Positions 24,797 through 34,728 are shown, counted from the first letter of the stretch. The stretch: 64,000 nt of DNA from an uncultured Chloracidobacterium sp. (GCA_936914845.1 CAKZGE010000003.1:769366-833365), one strand, 5' to 3'. Translations and numbers: made by a program. Notes: generated from the letters alone by a model not told the origin.

Positions 24797-25750
24797 ATGA
24801 AGAGCGAAAGGAAGATCTCTAGGTTTGCTAAATACGCGTGGTTCGCATTGGCATATAACGTTCTCGTCATACTTTGGGGAGTTTTTCTGAGGGCGTCGAA
24901 GTCCGGTGATGGCTGCGGCGAGCATTGGTTGACCTGTAATGGAGAGGTGATCCCCGCTGCACCGCAGTTCAAGACAGTGATCGAATTTTCGCACCGGATG
25001 ACGACCGCCGTGGACGGTCTCGTAATGGTGGTCTTGGCGGCATGGGCCATCAAGATCTGGGCGGCAAAGCGTGATCCGCACTCGAGGCAGATCGTTTGGG
25101 CGGCCATTTTCTCACTTGTCTTTGTAATTACGGAGGCGGCTGTCGGTGCCGGACTCGTGCTGACGGGCAATACCGCCTTGAATGTAACGGACACGCGTCC
25201 ATTGTGGGCGATGGGCCATTTGATCAACACCTTTATCTTGCTGGCATTTTTGACCTTGACGGCATGGTTCGCGACGAGAACGGAGAAAGCTGATCTCCGC
25301 GTCGAGCGAAAGGCGTCGGTGCTGGTATTCGTCGGGGTCGCAGGACTTTTGCTAGTTGGCCTGAGCGGTTCTTTGGCGGCCTTGAGCAATCTGCTTTTTC
25401 CTTCGACTTCGCTGGCTGAGGGGGTCGCGAAAGATTTTTCAGACGGGGCCAATATTATATTGCGATTGCGGCTCAGCCATCCGTTGCTATCGATCTTGAC
25501 CAGTGTTTATGTGGTGTTCGTAGCGGGGTGGTTAAAGAAACAAGCAGAAGACACGAAGGCTGTCGTAAAATGGTCAAATTATTTGGCCGTTGCAATAATT
25601 TGCCAAGTTATATTTGGGGCCGCTACTCTGTTGACACTCGGCCCGATAATAATGCAGCTTGGGCATCTGCTGTTCGCAGATGTGGTGTGGATACTATATG
25701 TACTTTTGGCGGCAAGTTATTTCTCGCGGCAGAGGGCGTTTAAGCAATAG
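24797..25750 (+). CDS. ctaA: COX15/CtaA-family heme A synthase
   Basis: 317 residues with about eight membrane helices in two similar halves. Heme-ligand histidines occur in EFSHRMTT and MGHLINT in the first half and LRLSHPLL and LGHLLF in the second. A cysteine pair, GDGCGEHWLTCNG (about 40-52), lies in the first outer loop, as in class B/D CtaA. It oxidises heme O to heme A for aa3-type oxidases. No cta/cox genes adjoin it. ATG 24797 is the first start after the divergent tlyA. Confidence 0.93.
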   Translation: MKSERKISRFAKYAWFALAYNVLVILWGVFLRASKSGDGCGEHWLTCNGEVIPAAPQFKTVIEFSHRMTTAVDGLVMVVLAAWAIKIWAAKRDPHSRQIVWAAIFSLVFVITEAAVGAGLVLTGNTALNVTDTRPLWAMGHLINTFILLAFLTLTAWFATRTEKADLRVERKASVLVFVGVAGLLLVGLSGSLAALSNLLFPSTSLAEGVAKDFSDGANIILRLRLSHPLLSILTSVYVVFVAGWLKKQAEDTKAVVKWSNYLAVAIICQVIFGAATLLTLGPIIMQLGHLLFADVVWILYVLLAASYFSRQRAFKQ

Positions 25751-25809
25751 TTACGAAAATGGGGCGTGGCCCACAAGCGGCCGCACCCCAAATAAGTTTC
25801 CAATGGCAG

Positions 25810-27426
25810 CTATTTGATCAATCGAACGCTGGTTTTTCGGTCAACCTTGCGAGCTTCATCGCTAGCGCCTTCATCGACAGTAGCAAATTCTTCGCCGTAA
25901 CCTTCAGCCTCAGGGGCCTGGGCACCGACACCGGCTTTCTGTAGCGCCGCCTGAACGGCTTTGGCTCGTTCATCCGAAAGCTTTTTATTTGCAGCCGCAT
26001 CACCCGTTTTATCCGTATAGCCGCCGATCTTGATCTTCACATCCGGGAATGCCTTTAAGATCGCGACAATATTGTCCAGCTGACGTTTGGATTCGGGTGT
26101 CATTTCCGTTTTACCGTGAACGAAGTTCAGGTCGTCAAAATTGAACCATTTATCCCTCAGGGTGTCATTGGTAGCGTTCTTGTATTCGTCCGAAGAGATA
26201 AATTTCACAAGCTGATCTTCGATACCGCCCGGATATGCCTGCAGTTTCACCCCGTCGGGTAAGGTGACCTCAGACAGTGAACGCGGGGCTTCTGCGGCCG
26301 GTGATGCTCCGGCAGACAGGTTAGAAGGCAGTGTCCAACCGGTGAAAAGGGACTTCAGCTGGTCAAGTGCGGCACCCGGCAACCCGGCGGCCTCGGTGAT
26401 CGCATTGCCCGCGAAGGCCAGCGAACCGGTCTTCCAATCTTTCAGGTTCGGCAGCATCTTAGAGAAACCTTCCCACCAACCAGGGGCAAACGGTTTGACC
26501 GCGGGGTCAACCTTTAAACCGTCGAAATTAACATTTCCCGCACCGAATTGAGCTGTAACGCCATCGACGATCCGTTTTTTGAATGCTTCGTCCGGCACGG
26601 TGCCGGTCACAACGTATTTGCCGTTGTCCGCTTTGATAGCGAATGAAGATTCGCCTTTTTTAGCATCAGGCCCCGGTTTGCCAGGTCCCGGCTGCGGAGC
26701 AGGTGGGTGGTCGGGGGTTTTGCCCGAACAGAACCAAAAGCCGAGCGCCATCGCCAATGCAAGCAAGATAAGCGGAAGCAGCCAATTCAATATGGAGCCG
26801 CCGCTCTTGTCGTCTTCATCGGATCGGTTCAGAGAAGCCGCCGGAACTCCGTCAAGTCTTGAATCATGATGGTCGCGGACGTGTGTAAAACCGCCGCCGA
26901 CTGTGTCGAGGCCGTGACCGAGCACATCTTCAATTCCGGCCTTTGTCTTGCTGGCAGCACCGCCGACCGCTGCTCCGGCAATGCCCAGGCCGCCGATGAT
27001 AGTAGCACCTAGTTTGCCGCCCCATTCGCCCAAATAATCCCGAACGCGGTCGATAAAACTGTCGTTGTCCGGGACGACGGCGTCGGGACTAAGTTTGTCG
27101 ACGACCTGAGGTATCATTGCGGCCAAACCAGCGGAAGCCGTCTCACGCGGAATACCGGTTTCGGCGGCAATGGTCGAAATAGTATCCGTGCCAACGGCAT
27201 TTTCAACATCCGTTTCGGATATCGGTGCGTTATCTTCGCCGGAGATCCACGAATCGACCTCTTTTTCCATGCCGGCTTCGCGAAAGCGGTCCAAAAAACC
27301 GGTAAAGCCGCCGTTTTGCGGGTCACCTGTGAGACCGATTAGAACTGTCAAAAGATCTGCCGCCTTTTCTTTGGCGATGCCAAGATCTTTTGAAGCTGAA
27401 TCAAGTATTGAATCGAACCAAGCCAT
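25810..27426 (-). CDS. OmpA-family protein with N-terminal YidB/DUF937-like domain
   Basis: 538 residues with GGAGGAAAC before ATG 27426. Residues 1-120 resemble YidB/DUF937 (MAWFDSILDSASKDLG, with helical repeats). A Gly/Ala linker follows, and one membrane helix lies near 222-240 (LNWLLPLILLALAMALGFWF). A BON-like module, FAIKADNGKYVVTGTVPDEAF, covers about 275-320. The C-terminal OmpA domain (about 420-538) has IKIGGYTDKTGDAAANKKLSDERA, broken here as IKIGGYTDKTG and NKKLSDERA, which binds peptidoglycan. Probably an inner-membrane-anchored envelope protein of ArfA/OmpATb-like layout. Located after the convergent ctaA. Confidence 0.88.
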   Translation of the reverse strand: MAWFDSILDSASKDLGIAKEKAADLLTVLIGLTGDPQNGGFTGFLDRFREAGMEKEVDSWISGEDNAPISETDVENAVGTDTISTIAAETGIPRETASAGLAAMIPQVVDKLSPDAVVPDNDSFIDRVRDYLGEWGGKLGATIIGGLGIAGAAVGGAASKTKAGIEDVLGHGLDTVGGGFTHVRDHHDSRLDGVPAASLNRSDEDDKSGGSILNWLLPLILLALAMALGFWFCSGKTPDHPPAPQPGPGKPGPDAKKGESSFAIKADNGKYVVTGTVPDEAFKKRIVDGVTAQFGAGNVNFDGLKVDPAVKPFAPGWWEGFSKMLPNLKDWKTGSLAFAGNAITEAAGLPGAALDQLKSLFTGWTLPSNLSAGASPAAEAPRSLSEVTLPDGVKLQAYPGGIEDQLVKFISSDEYKNATNDTLRDKWFNFDDLNFVHGKTEMTPESKRQLDNIVAILKAFPDVKIKIGGYTDKTGDAAANKKLSDERAKAVQAALQKAGVGAQAPEAEGYGEEFATVDEGASDEARKVDRKTSVRLIK

Positions 27427-27510
27427 AATGTTTCCTCCGTGTCTAACAAAAAATCAAATCGCCGTTCCATCGCGGACAGATACCGCGACAGAACCGCCAA
27501 GTGGAGCACA

Positions 27511-28221
27511 CTAACTGCTACGCTTGCTACATTTTTCTCCAACCGCCTCTAATTCGTCAAGACTTTTCTGCAATTCTGCGGTAATAGCTGCCATTGCCAC
27601 ATCGTCTGAATCAGCTTTGACGAAGATCGGCGGGGCAAAAATTACGCGGGCTTTAGAGAACGGTTTCGGTATCTGCATACGATCCCAACTGTTGACGGAC
27701 CAATAGGCGCTCGAATGAATGGTAAAAGGAACGATCGGCTCGCCGGTCTTTTTGGCAAGCATTGCCGCGCCGGGTTTGACGACATGTCTTGGCCCCTTTG
27801 GTCCGTCTACGGTCAATGCCATCGGCATGCCGGCCTTCATCAGCCTGATCATTTCAACCAAGGCACCGACGCCGCCGCGTGTCGAAGATCCGCGGATCGC
27901 TCCGTAACCCAATCGCTGAATAAAGCGGGCAATATATTCGCCGTCTTTGCTTTGCGACGTGATCACCCCAATTCCTCGCCCGCGGAAATAATAGGTGCCG
28001 ACAAAGATACGGTCGTGCCAAAAAGCAAGGATCGGCAGTTTATTTACCTCGGCCAACCGCTCAAGATATTCGCCGCCCTCGGCTTGAAAACGGATCGTTG
28101 CACCGATAAGGCGGATCAGGGCGTAGAACGCGATATCGGCAGCTTTGATAAGCATCCGTTCACGGAACGAATATTGATGAAGCGGAGCGAAGCTGAATAC
28201 TTTATCTTTTTCGTTGGCCAT
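27511..28221 (-). CDS. lysophospholipid acyltransferase family protein (DUF374)
   Basis: 236 residues with one N-terminal hydrophobic segment. The acyltransferase motif is ILAFWHDRIFVG with His followed by Asp. Further motifs are GVITSQSKDGEYIARF, RGSSTRGGVGAL and the LTVDGPKGPRHVVKPG block, which define DUF374. It should transfer an acyl chain to a lipid A or lysophospholipid acceptor. Upstream of and co-directional with the OmpA-type gene (84-bp gap). Divergent from the receiver/kinase gene. Confidence 0.9.
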   Translation of the reverse strand: MANEKDKVFSFAPLHQYSFRERMLIKAADIAFYALIRLIGATIRFQAEGGEYLERLAEVNKLPILAFWHDRIFVGTYYFRGRGIGVITSQSKDGEYIARFIQRLGYGAIRGSSTRGGVGALVEMIRLMKAGMPMALTVDGPKGPRHVVKPGAAMLAKKTGEPIVPFTIHSSAYWSVNSWDRMQIPKPFSKARVIFAPPIFVKADSDDVAMAAITAELQKSLDELEAVGEKCSKRSS

Positions 28222-28306
28222 TGATAGAAAATAATCCGCGATTTAATGTATCATTTGCAACAAGACCAAATATTTCTTCGTAGATAATGTCGGCAAATAC
28301 CAAGCG

Positions 28307-29113
28307 ATGCAGCGACGAATTCTGATCATTGATGACCACGACGACCTGGCCACGGCACTTGACGATGTTTTCGTCAGGGTAGGGCACGAAGTGCGCTTAG
28401 TTGAAAGCTACAAAGAAATAGCCGACGTGAAAGATATCGATCGGTATGATCTGGTCATCACCGACCTCAATGTTGACGACCCGGAGAGCATGTCGCCGAA
28501 CGGTAGCGTGTGTTTGCCGCAGATCTCGGAAGATAGGCGAGACGCACCGCAGATCAAAGCGTTCAAGCTTTGTGCATCTAATTTTCGACGGGACGGATTT
28601 GATGAAGGAGAACTGAAAAATTTCGTCGAGACCGTACTAAATTACAAATCGCAATTCGTTGATAAAGCCGAATATGTTTTGGGGCTGCACGAAAATATCG
28701 AATTCGAAATGCCTAGTTCGATCTCGGTAATGCATTCCATCCTTGATTATTTGATGAAGCGGGTCGAGAAGCTTGGCGTCATAGAAGCCGAGAAATCAAA
28801 TCTTTTTGTTGCGCTTGATGAAGCTTTTGTAAATGCGGTAAAGCATGGCAACAAATTCGATGTGGAAAAATTGGTTCGGATAACCGCGGAGGTTTCCAAA
28901 AAAGAAGCTCGTTTCACCATTGAGGACGAAGGCGAAGGTTTCGATGTAAATTCCATTCCTGATCCGCTAGACCCGGCAAATCTTTTCAAAACATCAGGCC
29001 GCGGCGTGCTTTTCATTTACAACATCATGGACGAGGTGAAATACAACGATCGCGGCAACCGGTTGACCATGATCAAACGAAGCCAGCCAAAGGATGCGAA
29101 AACGGAAGGGTGA
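28307..29113 (+). CDS. response-regulator receiver fused to RsbW-type anti-sigma kinase domain
   Basis: 268 residues. Residues 1-115 form a receiver domain: acidic pair D9-D10, phosphoacceptor Asp53 in LVITDLNV and a Lys near 84-87. Residues ~130-260 form a GHKL ATPase of the RsbW/SpoIIAB type: ALDEAFVNAVKHGN (N176) and DEGEGFD (about 203-209), with a glycine-rich GRGVLFIY lid. There is no DHp dimerisation domain, so this is not a sensor histidine kinase. It would switch an anti-sigma or partner-switch pathway on phosphorylation by an unseen kinase. First gene of a long plus-strand run. Confidence 0.88.
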   Translation: MQRRILIIDDHDDLATALDDVFVRVGHEVRLVESYKEIADVKDIDRYDLVITDLNVDDPESMSPNGSVCLPQISEDRRDAPQIKAFKLCASNFRRDGFDEGELKNFVETVLNYKSQFVDKAEYVLGLHENIEFEMPSSISVMHSILDYLMKRVEKLGVIEAEKSNLFVALDEAFVNAVKHGNKFDVEKLVRITAEVSKKEARFTIEDEGEGFDVNSIPDPLDPANLFKTSGRGVLFIYNIMDEVKYNDRGNRLTMIKRSQPKDAKTEG

Positions 29114-29142
29114 GTTGCGATCGGGGTTGAGGTAGTACGGTC

Positions 29143-30801
29143 ATGAAAGTAACGCTCGGCCAAATAAACACGACCAACGGCGACATTGACGGCAATGTCA
29201 AAAAGATGATCGACGCCATCAGGAAAGCGAGATCTGAGGGTTCTGAGCTGATCGCTTTTCCGGAGGTGACGACACACGGATATACCTCACAGGATTGGTT
29301 TCAAGACAGCGATATAATCCAATCTTCGCTGGCACCGCTAGAAAAAATAATTCCCGAGACCGAAGGCATCATCGCCGTTGTCGGCACGATCCAGCCCAAC
29401 AATGAATTAAACGGAAGACGGCTCTACAATTCGGCGGCCGTTATAGCCGACGGCGAATTGATCGCCCGGGTGAACAAGACGCTTTTGCCGGAATACGACG
29501 TTTTTGATGATCCGCGGTATTTTGAGCCGGGCCGCCGCCGCCGCGTTTACGAGATCAGAGGCGTTAAATACGGGATCCTGGTCTGTGAGGATTTTTGGAA
29601 CGACAAAACGTTTTGGAAAGAACGTTTATACGATAACGATCCGACCGACGAGGTCATCGCCATGGGAGCGGAAATGATCGTATGCATCAATTCTTCGCCT
29701 TATAACAAAGGGAAGATACAGGTTCGGTGTAATATGGTCGCCCACCGGGCGAAAGCAAACCGGATACCGATCGTTTATGTGAACCAGATCGGCGGCAACG
29801 ATGGCATTTTATTTGATGGGGCAAGTTTAGTTGCCGACGAAGAGGGCGACATCATCTTGCAGGCCCCTGCTTTTGAAGAATTTGTCGAAACTGTTGAATT
29901 GGACGTCCGAAAACCGGATGCTCGCGGTATTACGGGCGATGAATCCGAATCCATCAGACGAGCCGTGGTGATGGGCATTCGCGATTACGCAGCAAAGAAC
30001 GGCTTCAAAAAGGTTGTTCTGGGACTTTCGGGCGGCATCGATTCGTCATTGGTGGCGGCATTGGCCGCCGAGGCCGTTGGGCCGGAAAACCTTTTGTGCG
30101 TGATGATGCCATCGCCTTTTTCGTCTGAGGGCAGCATCAAAGATTCTGAAGAATTAGTTCGCAATCTTGGTTGCGAAAGCCGCATCGAACCGATATCAGA
30201 CACCTTTGAGGTGCTTTTGAAGCAAATGAAGCTGGACAAGCCGACGCGCGGCGGCGAAAGTTTGGCGGCAGAAAATATGCAGTCGCGCATCCGCGGTGTA
30301 ATTTTGATGGCAATATCCAATGCCGAAGGCCGGCTTTTGCTTTCGACCGGAAATAAAAGCGAACTGGCGGTGGGCTACTGCACCTTGTATGGCGACACGA
30401 ACGGCGGACTAGCGGTGCTGGGCGACCTGCTGAAAACCGAAGTTTGGGAGGTTTCGCGGCAAGTTAACCGAACGGCCGGCCGCGAGGTAATTCCTGAAAA
30501 GATCATTGCGAAAAAGCCTTCGGCGGAATTGGCTCCGAACCAGTTCGACCAGGACAGTTTGCCGCCCTATGAGCTGATGGACCCGATCTTGAAGATGTAT
30601 TTCGAACAAAAGGCATCGCCGGCCGCGATCGTAGCCGCCGGACACGACGCCGACCTTGTTTACAGCCTTTTGAATAAGGTGGAACACCCGGCCAATGAAT
30701 TCAAGCGGAAACAGCTGCCGCCGACACTGATAATTTCAAAGAACGCGATCGGCATCGGACGGCGACGGCCGGTTACACACAAATACCGCCGAACCCAATG
30801 A
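29143..30801 (+). CDS. nadE: glutamine-dependent NAD+ synthetase
   Basis: 552 residues in two domains. The N-terminal nitrilase glutaminase has the triad Glu41 (FPEVTTHGY), Lys112 (NKTLLPEY) and Cys148 (LVCEDFW). The C-terminal synthetase has the PP-loop SGGIDSS at 296-302, SSEGSIKDSEEL and TGNKSELAVGY. It amidates nicotinic acid adenine dinucleotide to NAD+ with glutamine and ATP. Length and both active sites are complete. It starts 29 bp after the receiver/kinase gene, and the SIMPL gene follows after 21 bp. Confidence 0.97.
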   Translation: MKVTLGQINTTNGDIDGNVKKMIDAIRKARSEGSELIAFPEVTTHGYTSQDWFQDSDIIQSSLAPLEKIIPETEGIIAVVGTIQPNNELNGRRLYNSAAVIADGELIARVNKTLLPEYDVFDDPRYFEPGRRRRVYEIRGVKYGILVCEDFWNDKTFWKERLYDNDPTDEVIAMGAEMIVCINSSPYNKGKIQVRCNMVAHRAKANRIPIVYVNQIGGNDGILFDGASLVADEEGDIILQAPAFEEFVETVELDVRKPDARGITGDESESIRRAVVMGIRDYAAKNGFKKVVLGLSGGIDSSLVAALAAEAVGPENLLCVMMPSPFSSEGSIKDSEELVRNLGCESRIEPISDTFEVLLKQMKLDKPTRGGESLAAENMQSRIRGVILMAISNAEGRLLLSTGNKSELAVGYCTLYGDTNGGLAVLGDLLKTEVWEVSRQVNRTAGREVIPEKIIAKKPSAELAPNQFDQDSLPPYELMDPILKMYFEQKASPAAIVAAGHDADLVYSLLNKVEHPANEFKRKQLPPTLIISKNAIGIGRRRPVTHKYRRTQ

Positions 30802-30822
30802 TCGCAAATTAAGGAGCAACCA

Positions 30823-31533
30823 ATGAAACGAATTTCCCCCCTTGTGCTTTTTGTACTGGCATTCGGCTGCGTAGCTTTTGCGCAAACCGCTCTACCGGAA
30901 CGGCGAGTGATAGAGGTCAGCGGCTCGGCAGAGCGCCTTATCACACCCGATACCTTTTCTTTCAAACTCACTGTGGTTGAGCGGCTGGACAAAAAAGAGA
31001 AGAAAACCATTGAACAACAGGAAACTGCTTTGCGGAGTGGTTTAACGGGCATCGGAGTTGACCCTGCTAAAGCCCTTTCTGTTTTCGATATCAGCTCTAA
31101 CTATATTCCCGCAAAAAAGGTTCGCGATGTAATGGGACGCAAAACGTATATGCTAAAGCTGACCGATATTTCAAAGATCGCTCCCTTGATAGAGCTGGTT
31201 GACCAACTTGACCTTGGCCGGATGGAATTGGATTCGACCGAGCACTCCGATATTGTGCGTTTGCGTCGGGAAACAAAAATGGACGCTATGCGCGCAGCCA
31301 AAGAAAAGGCCGTTTACTTGCTCGGAGCGATCGAAGAAAAGGTCGGTAAACCGGTTTATATCAAAGAAATAGAAGAACTTGCCCGTCCTTCGATATCAGG
31401 TGGCGTTCTATCCATTAGCAATAGCAACTACATAAATCGAACACAGAGTACGAGCGATGCAGACGACAATGCGCTGAGTTTTGAACAGATACGTCTGCGT
31501 TATGTGATCGAAGCAAAATTTGAGATCCAGTGA
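30823..31533 (+). CDS. secreted SIMPL-domain (DUF541) protein
   Basis: 236 residues with signal peptide MKRISPLVLFVLAFGCVAFA. The SIMPL domain starts at RVIEVSGSAERLITPDTFSF (about 27-46) and includes an amphipathic VERLDKKEKKTIEQQETALR helix, YMLKLTDI and AMRAAKEKAVYLLGAI. Family members assemble into periplasmic oligomers and are linked to stress protection, but no catalytic role is known. GGAGCAACC precedes ATG 30823. Confidence 0.88.
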   Translation: MKRISPLVLFVLAFGCVAFAQTALPERRVIEVSGSAERLITPDTFSFKLTVVERLDKKEKKTIEQQETALRSGLTGIGVDPAKALSVFDISSNYIPAKKVRDVMGRKTYMLKLTDISKIAPLIELVDQLDLGRMELDSTEHSDIVRLRRETKMDAMRAAKEKAVYLLGAIEEKVGKPVYIKEIEELARPSISGGVLSISNSNYINRTQSTSDADDNALSFEQIRLRYVIEAKFEIQ

Positions 31534-31585
31534 ATTTCGCCGCGTGCTTTGAAGAGTGCGGGGCATTCGTTACAATCATTTGTTT

Positions 31586-32821
31586 ATGATCGCCGAACCG
31601 ACATCCTATCCGCGAAGCAAAGTGAAGGTGCTTTTGCTTGAAAATATTTCCAGTGCCGCCGTGGCTGAGCTTGAAGCCGGCGGTTATGTGACCGTCCGGC
31701 GGGTGGCCGGAGCGCTTAGCGAAGAAGCCTTGATCGAGGCGATCAAGGGCGTTCATGTGCTCGGTATCCGTTCAAAATCAAAGATCACCCAAAATGTGAT
31801 CGAAGCGGCCGATAAGCTTTTGGCTATCGGTGCGTTTTGCATCGGCGTCAACCAGATCGACCTCGGTGCGGCGTCAAGGGCCGGAGTGGCGGTTTTCAAC
31901 GCTCCGTATTCAAATACGCGTTCGGTTGCCGAATTAGTGATCGGCCTGAGCATTATCCTGATCCGGCGGATCGCTGACAAGAATATAGCGGCACATCGCG
32001 GCGAATGGCTGAAAGATGCCGCCGGCAGCTATGAACTGCGTGGTAAAACATTGGGCATAATCGGCTACGGTAATATCGGTTCGCAGGTCTCGATCATGGC
32101 TGAAGCCTTGGGCATGCACGTAATTTATTACGACAGTGCGATAAAGCTGCCGCACAGCAACGCCAAGCAGATCAGAGACCTTAACGAACTGCTTGCCCAA
32201 GCGGATATCGTTACGCTGCACGTGCCTTCGGATGCTTCGACGAGAAATATGATCGATGAAGCGGCGATCGCGAAAATGAAAAAAGGGGCGATATTGTTGA
32301 ATTACAGCCGTGGAGATGTTGCTGATCTGGGGGCCGTCAAGGCCGCGATCGACGGGGGACATTTGGCCGGTGCGGCGGTGGATGTATTTCCGGAAGAGCC
32401 GGAACGCAACGGCGATCCTTTTGCCTGTGTTTTACAGAATTCGGCCAATGTTATCCTGACACCGCACATCGGCGGCTCCACCGAAGAGGCCCAGGAAAAT
32501 ATCGGTCTTGACGTTACCGCCAAGCTGATGAAATATCTCGAATACGGAACCTCCGAAGGCTCGCATACGGTCCCGCCGGTCAATCTTCCGCCGCAGGCAG
32601 GGGCGCATCGTATTTTGCACATCCATCAAAATATCCCCGGGGTTTTGAGCGATATCAACTCACGATTATCTGACCGCGGCATCAATATACTGGGACAATA
32701 TTTGAAGACGAACGAATCGATCGGCTACGTTATCTTGGATGTCGATTCGAGCATCTCAAAGGAGGCATTGGACCTTTTGCGTGAGATAAGCGGAACGATC
32801 AAGGCGCGGCGGGTGTATTAA
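31586..32821 (+). CDS. serA: D-3-phosphoglycerate dehydrogenase
   Basis: 411 residues from ATG 31586, matching the 410-residue E. coli type; a GTG ten codons earlier is rejected. The Rossmann GYGNIGSQ is at 160-167, with catalytic Arg (SRGDVADL), Glu (FPEEPERN) and His (TPHIGGSTEEAQ, about 293). A C-terminal ACT domain (about 338-411) begins RILHIHQNIPGVL and should bind serine as feedback inhibitor. It catalyses the first step of serine synthesis from 3-phosphoglycerate. Seven bp before the YCF48-like gene. Confidence 0.95.
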   Translation: MIAEPTSYPRSKVKVLLLENISSAAVAELEAGGYVTVRRVAGALSEEALIEAIKGVHVLGIRSKSKITQNVIEAADKLLAIGAFCIGVNQIDLGAASRAGVAVFNAPYSNTRSVAELVIGLSIILIRRIADKNIAAHRGEWLKDAAGSYELRGKTLGIIGYGNIGSQVSIMAEALGMHVIYYDSAIKLPHSNAKQIRDLNELLAQADIVTLHVPSDASTRNMIDEAAIAKMKKGAILLNYSRGDVADLGAVKAAIDGGHLAGAAVDVFPEEPERNGDPFACVLQNSANVILTPHIGGSTEEAQENIGLDVTAKLMKYLEYGTSEGSHTVPPVNLPPQAGAHRILHIHQNIPGVLSDINSRLSDRGINILGQYLKTNESIGYVILDVDSSISKEALDLLREISGTIKARRVY

Positions 32822-32828
32822 AAGATCT

Positions 32829-33836
32829 ATGAGAACGATCGGTGTTTTGATAACTCTTTTGGCTCTATCTGCGGCGGCCGGTGCGCAATGGCTGCCGCAG
32901 CCGGTTGGCACCAATGCTTCGTTTCGCGGACTTTCGGCCGTGAGCAGGGATGTTGTTTGGGCGAGCGGAACTGCGGGGACGGTGATCCGCACGCTCGATG
33001 GCGGTGCGACATGGCAAACCCGCAACATTCCGGAAGCGGAAAAACTCGATCTTCGGGACATCGAGGCTTTTGACGCCGAAACCGCATATGCTTTGAGTAT
33101 CGGCAACGGTGATTCGTCGCGAATTTATAAGACGACCGACGGTGGAAAAAGCTGGCTGCTGCAGTTCAAAAACACTGACGAAAAAGCTTTCTTTGATGCG
33201 ATTGCTTGCTGGGATGCAAAGAACTGTCTGGCCATGTCTGACCCGGTGGCCGGGAGATTTTTGCTGATGCGGACCGCAGATGGGGAGAATTGGGATCCCG
33301 TGCCGGCCGCCGAGCTGCCTGCGGCAAAAGAAGGAGAAGCAGCTTTTGCCGCGAGCGGAACCTGCTTGATCGTGGATGGCGAATTCGCATATCTGGCGAC
33401 CGGCGGATCTGATGCCCGGGTCTATCGCTCAGCCGATCGCGGGCGGTCGTGGAAACCGAGTTCAACGCCGCTTGCAAAAGGCACTAGCGGAAGTGGGGTT
33501 TTCTCCATCGCAGCCGATGGAAAAAAGCACATCTTCGTTGTGGGCGGAGATTATGAAAGGCCGTCCGAAAGGCTGAACACGGCCGCAATTTCGAAAGACG
33601 GCGGTAAGAAATGGCAAGCGATCCGAGGAATGAGCGGCTATCGGTCAGGCGTAGCATATGTCGATCGAGGTACCCTTGTGGCGGTCGGCACGAACGGATC
33701 AGATATATCAAAGGATGGCGGCAAAAGCTGGGTGCCGCTCGGTACCGAGGATCTGAACGTTGTAGCCGCTGCGAATGGCACGGCTTGGGCCGCCGGGCCT
33801 AAAGGCGGCGTTTTCAGGCTCACGTTAGCTAAATAG
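32829..33836 (+). CDS. secreted YCF48/sortilin-type beta-propeller protein
   Basis: 335 residues with signal peptide (MRTIGVLITLLALSAAAGA). Several repeats carry an Asp-box or BNR motif of the form S/T-x-DGGxxW (RTLDGGATWQ, KTTDGGKSWL, RSADRGRSWK, SKDGGKKWQ, SKDGGKSWVP), consistent with a five- to seven-blade propeller of the YCF48/Hcf136 or sialidase-like fold. Frequently annotated as an oxidoreductase, but no catalytic residues are visible. It sits between serA and the M28 peptidase with 5-7 bp gaps. Confidence 0.8.
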   Translation: MRTIGVLITLLALSAAAGAQWLPQPVGTNASFRGLSAVSRDVVWASGTAGTVIRTLDGGATWQTRNIPEAEKLDLRDIEAFDAETAYALSIGNGDSSRIYKTTDGGKSWLLQFKNTDEKAFFDAIACWDAKNCLAMSDPVAGRFLLMRTADGENWDPVPAAELPAAKEGEAAFAASGTCLIVDGEFAYLATGGSDARVYRSADRGRSWKPSSTPLAKGTSGSGVFSIAADGKKHIFVVGGDYERPSERLNTAAISKDGGKKWQAIRGMSGYRSGVAYVDRGTLVAVGTNGSDISKDGGKSWVPLGTEDLNVVAAANGTAWAAGPKGGVFRLTLAK

Positions 33837-33841
33837 TCAAA

Positions 33842-34687
33842 ATGTCGATGCTAAAATTCTTGATCTTTCTCGCCGTCTGCTGCTTTGCCGTGCCTTCTCA
33901 TGCCCAGGAAGCCGGCGGAGCCAAACCAGGCACCATCTATTCGTCCACAGAGTCTATCTCGACCTCTATGCAGGCCGTGCCCTGTGATGGGATCGAAAGA
34001 TTGCGGGGTGTAAAAAAACTTTTCCGGGATGCCGGAGCCGCTGAACAAGACATAGACATTCAAACTTTTGATAACGGAGAGATCAAGAATCTTATCGTAA
34101 GAAAAAAAGGATCTTCGGCAGAAACGATCGTCGTCGGAGCTCATTACGACCATGTCGGCGGCGGATGCGGAGCCACCGACAACTGGTCCGGGATCGTAAT
34201 AATTGCACACCTGTTCAAGACAATTAGACCACTGCAAACTAATAAAAGCTATATTTTCGCAGCCTTTGATAAAGAAGAGGAAGGTTTGGTAGGTTCGAAG
34301 AAAATGGTAAAAAATATGCCTCAACAAGAGCTGGAACAAATTTGTTCGATGGTAAATTTTGACAGTTTCGGTCAGGGCTATCCGATGGCATTAAGAAATG
34401 CCTCGTCCGACGAAATGATCGAGTTGGCAGAGAAAGTAGGCAAAGAAGGCGGCATCAAATTTGTCACGGCTGATATCGAACAAGCCAGCTCGGATTCTAA
34501 GTCGTTCCTCAACAAAAAAATACCGGCGATCACGTTGAGCGGACTGACCAACGAATGGACAACGATCCTGCATAGTGGAAATGATAAGATCGGCAAGGTT
34601 AGAATGGATAGCGTAGTGATTGGATACCGCTTCGGGTTAAATTATCTCGCGAAGTTGGATAACCTTGGTTGTCGCGGTCAAAAATGA
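33842..34687 (+). CDS. secreted M28-family metallopeptidase
   Basis: 281 residues with a signal peptide of about 20. All M28 zinc-site motifs are present in order: His and Asp in GAHYDHVGG, Asp in ATDNWSG, the Glu pair in FDKEEEGLVGS, Asp in NFDSFG and His in LHSGNDKI. These bind two zinc ions and include the general base. Expected to be a periplasmic aminopeptidase or related enzyme. Length is at the short end of the family because no accessory domain is attached. Confidence 0.9.
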   Translation: MSMLKFLIFLAVCCFAVPSHAQEAGGAKPGTIYSSTESISTSMQAVPCDGIERLRGVKKLFRDAGAAEQDIDIQTFDNGEIKNLIVRKKGSSAETIVVGAHYDHVGGGCGATDNWSGIVIIAHLFKTIRPLQTNKSYIFAAFDKEEEGLVGSKKMVKNMPQQELEQICSMVNFDSFGQGYPMALRNASSDEMIELAEKVGKEGGIKFVTADIEQASSDSKSFLNKKIPAITLSGLTNEWTTILHSGNDKIGKVRMDSVVIGYRFGLNYLAKLDNLGCRGQK

Positions 34688-34728
34688 TCGAGATATATTC
34701 TGAAACTTCTCTCTAGGTCGTTTCCTTG

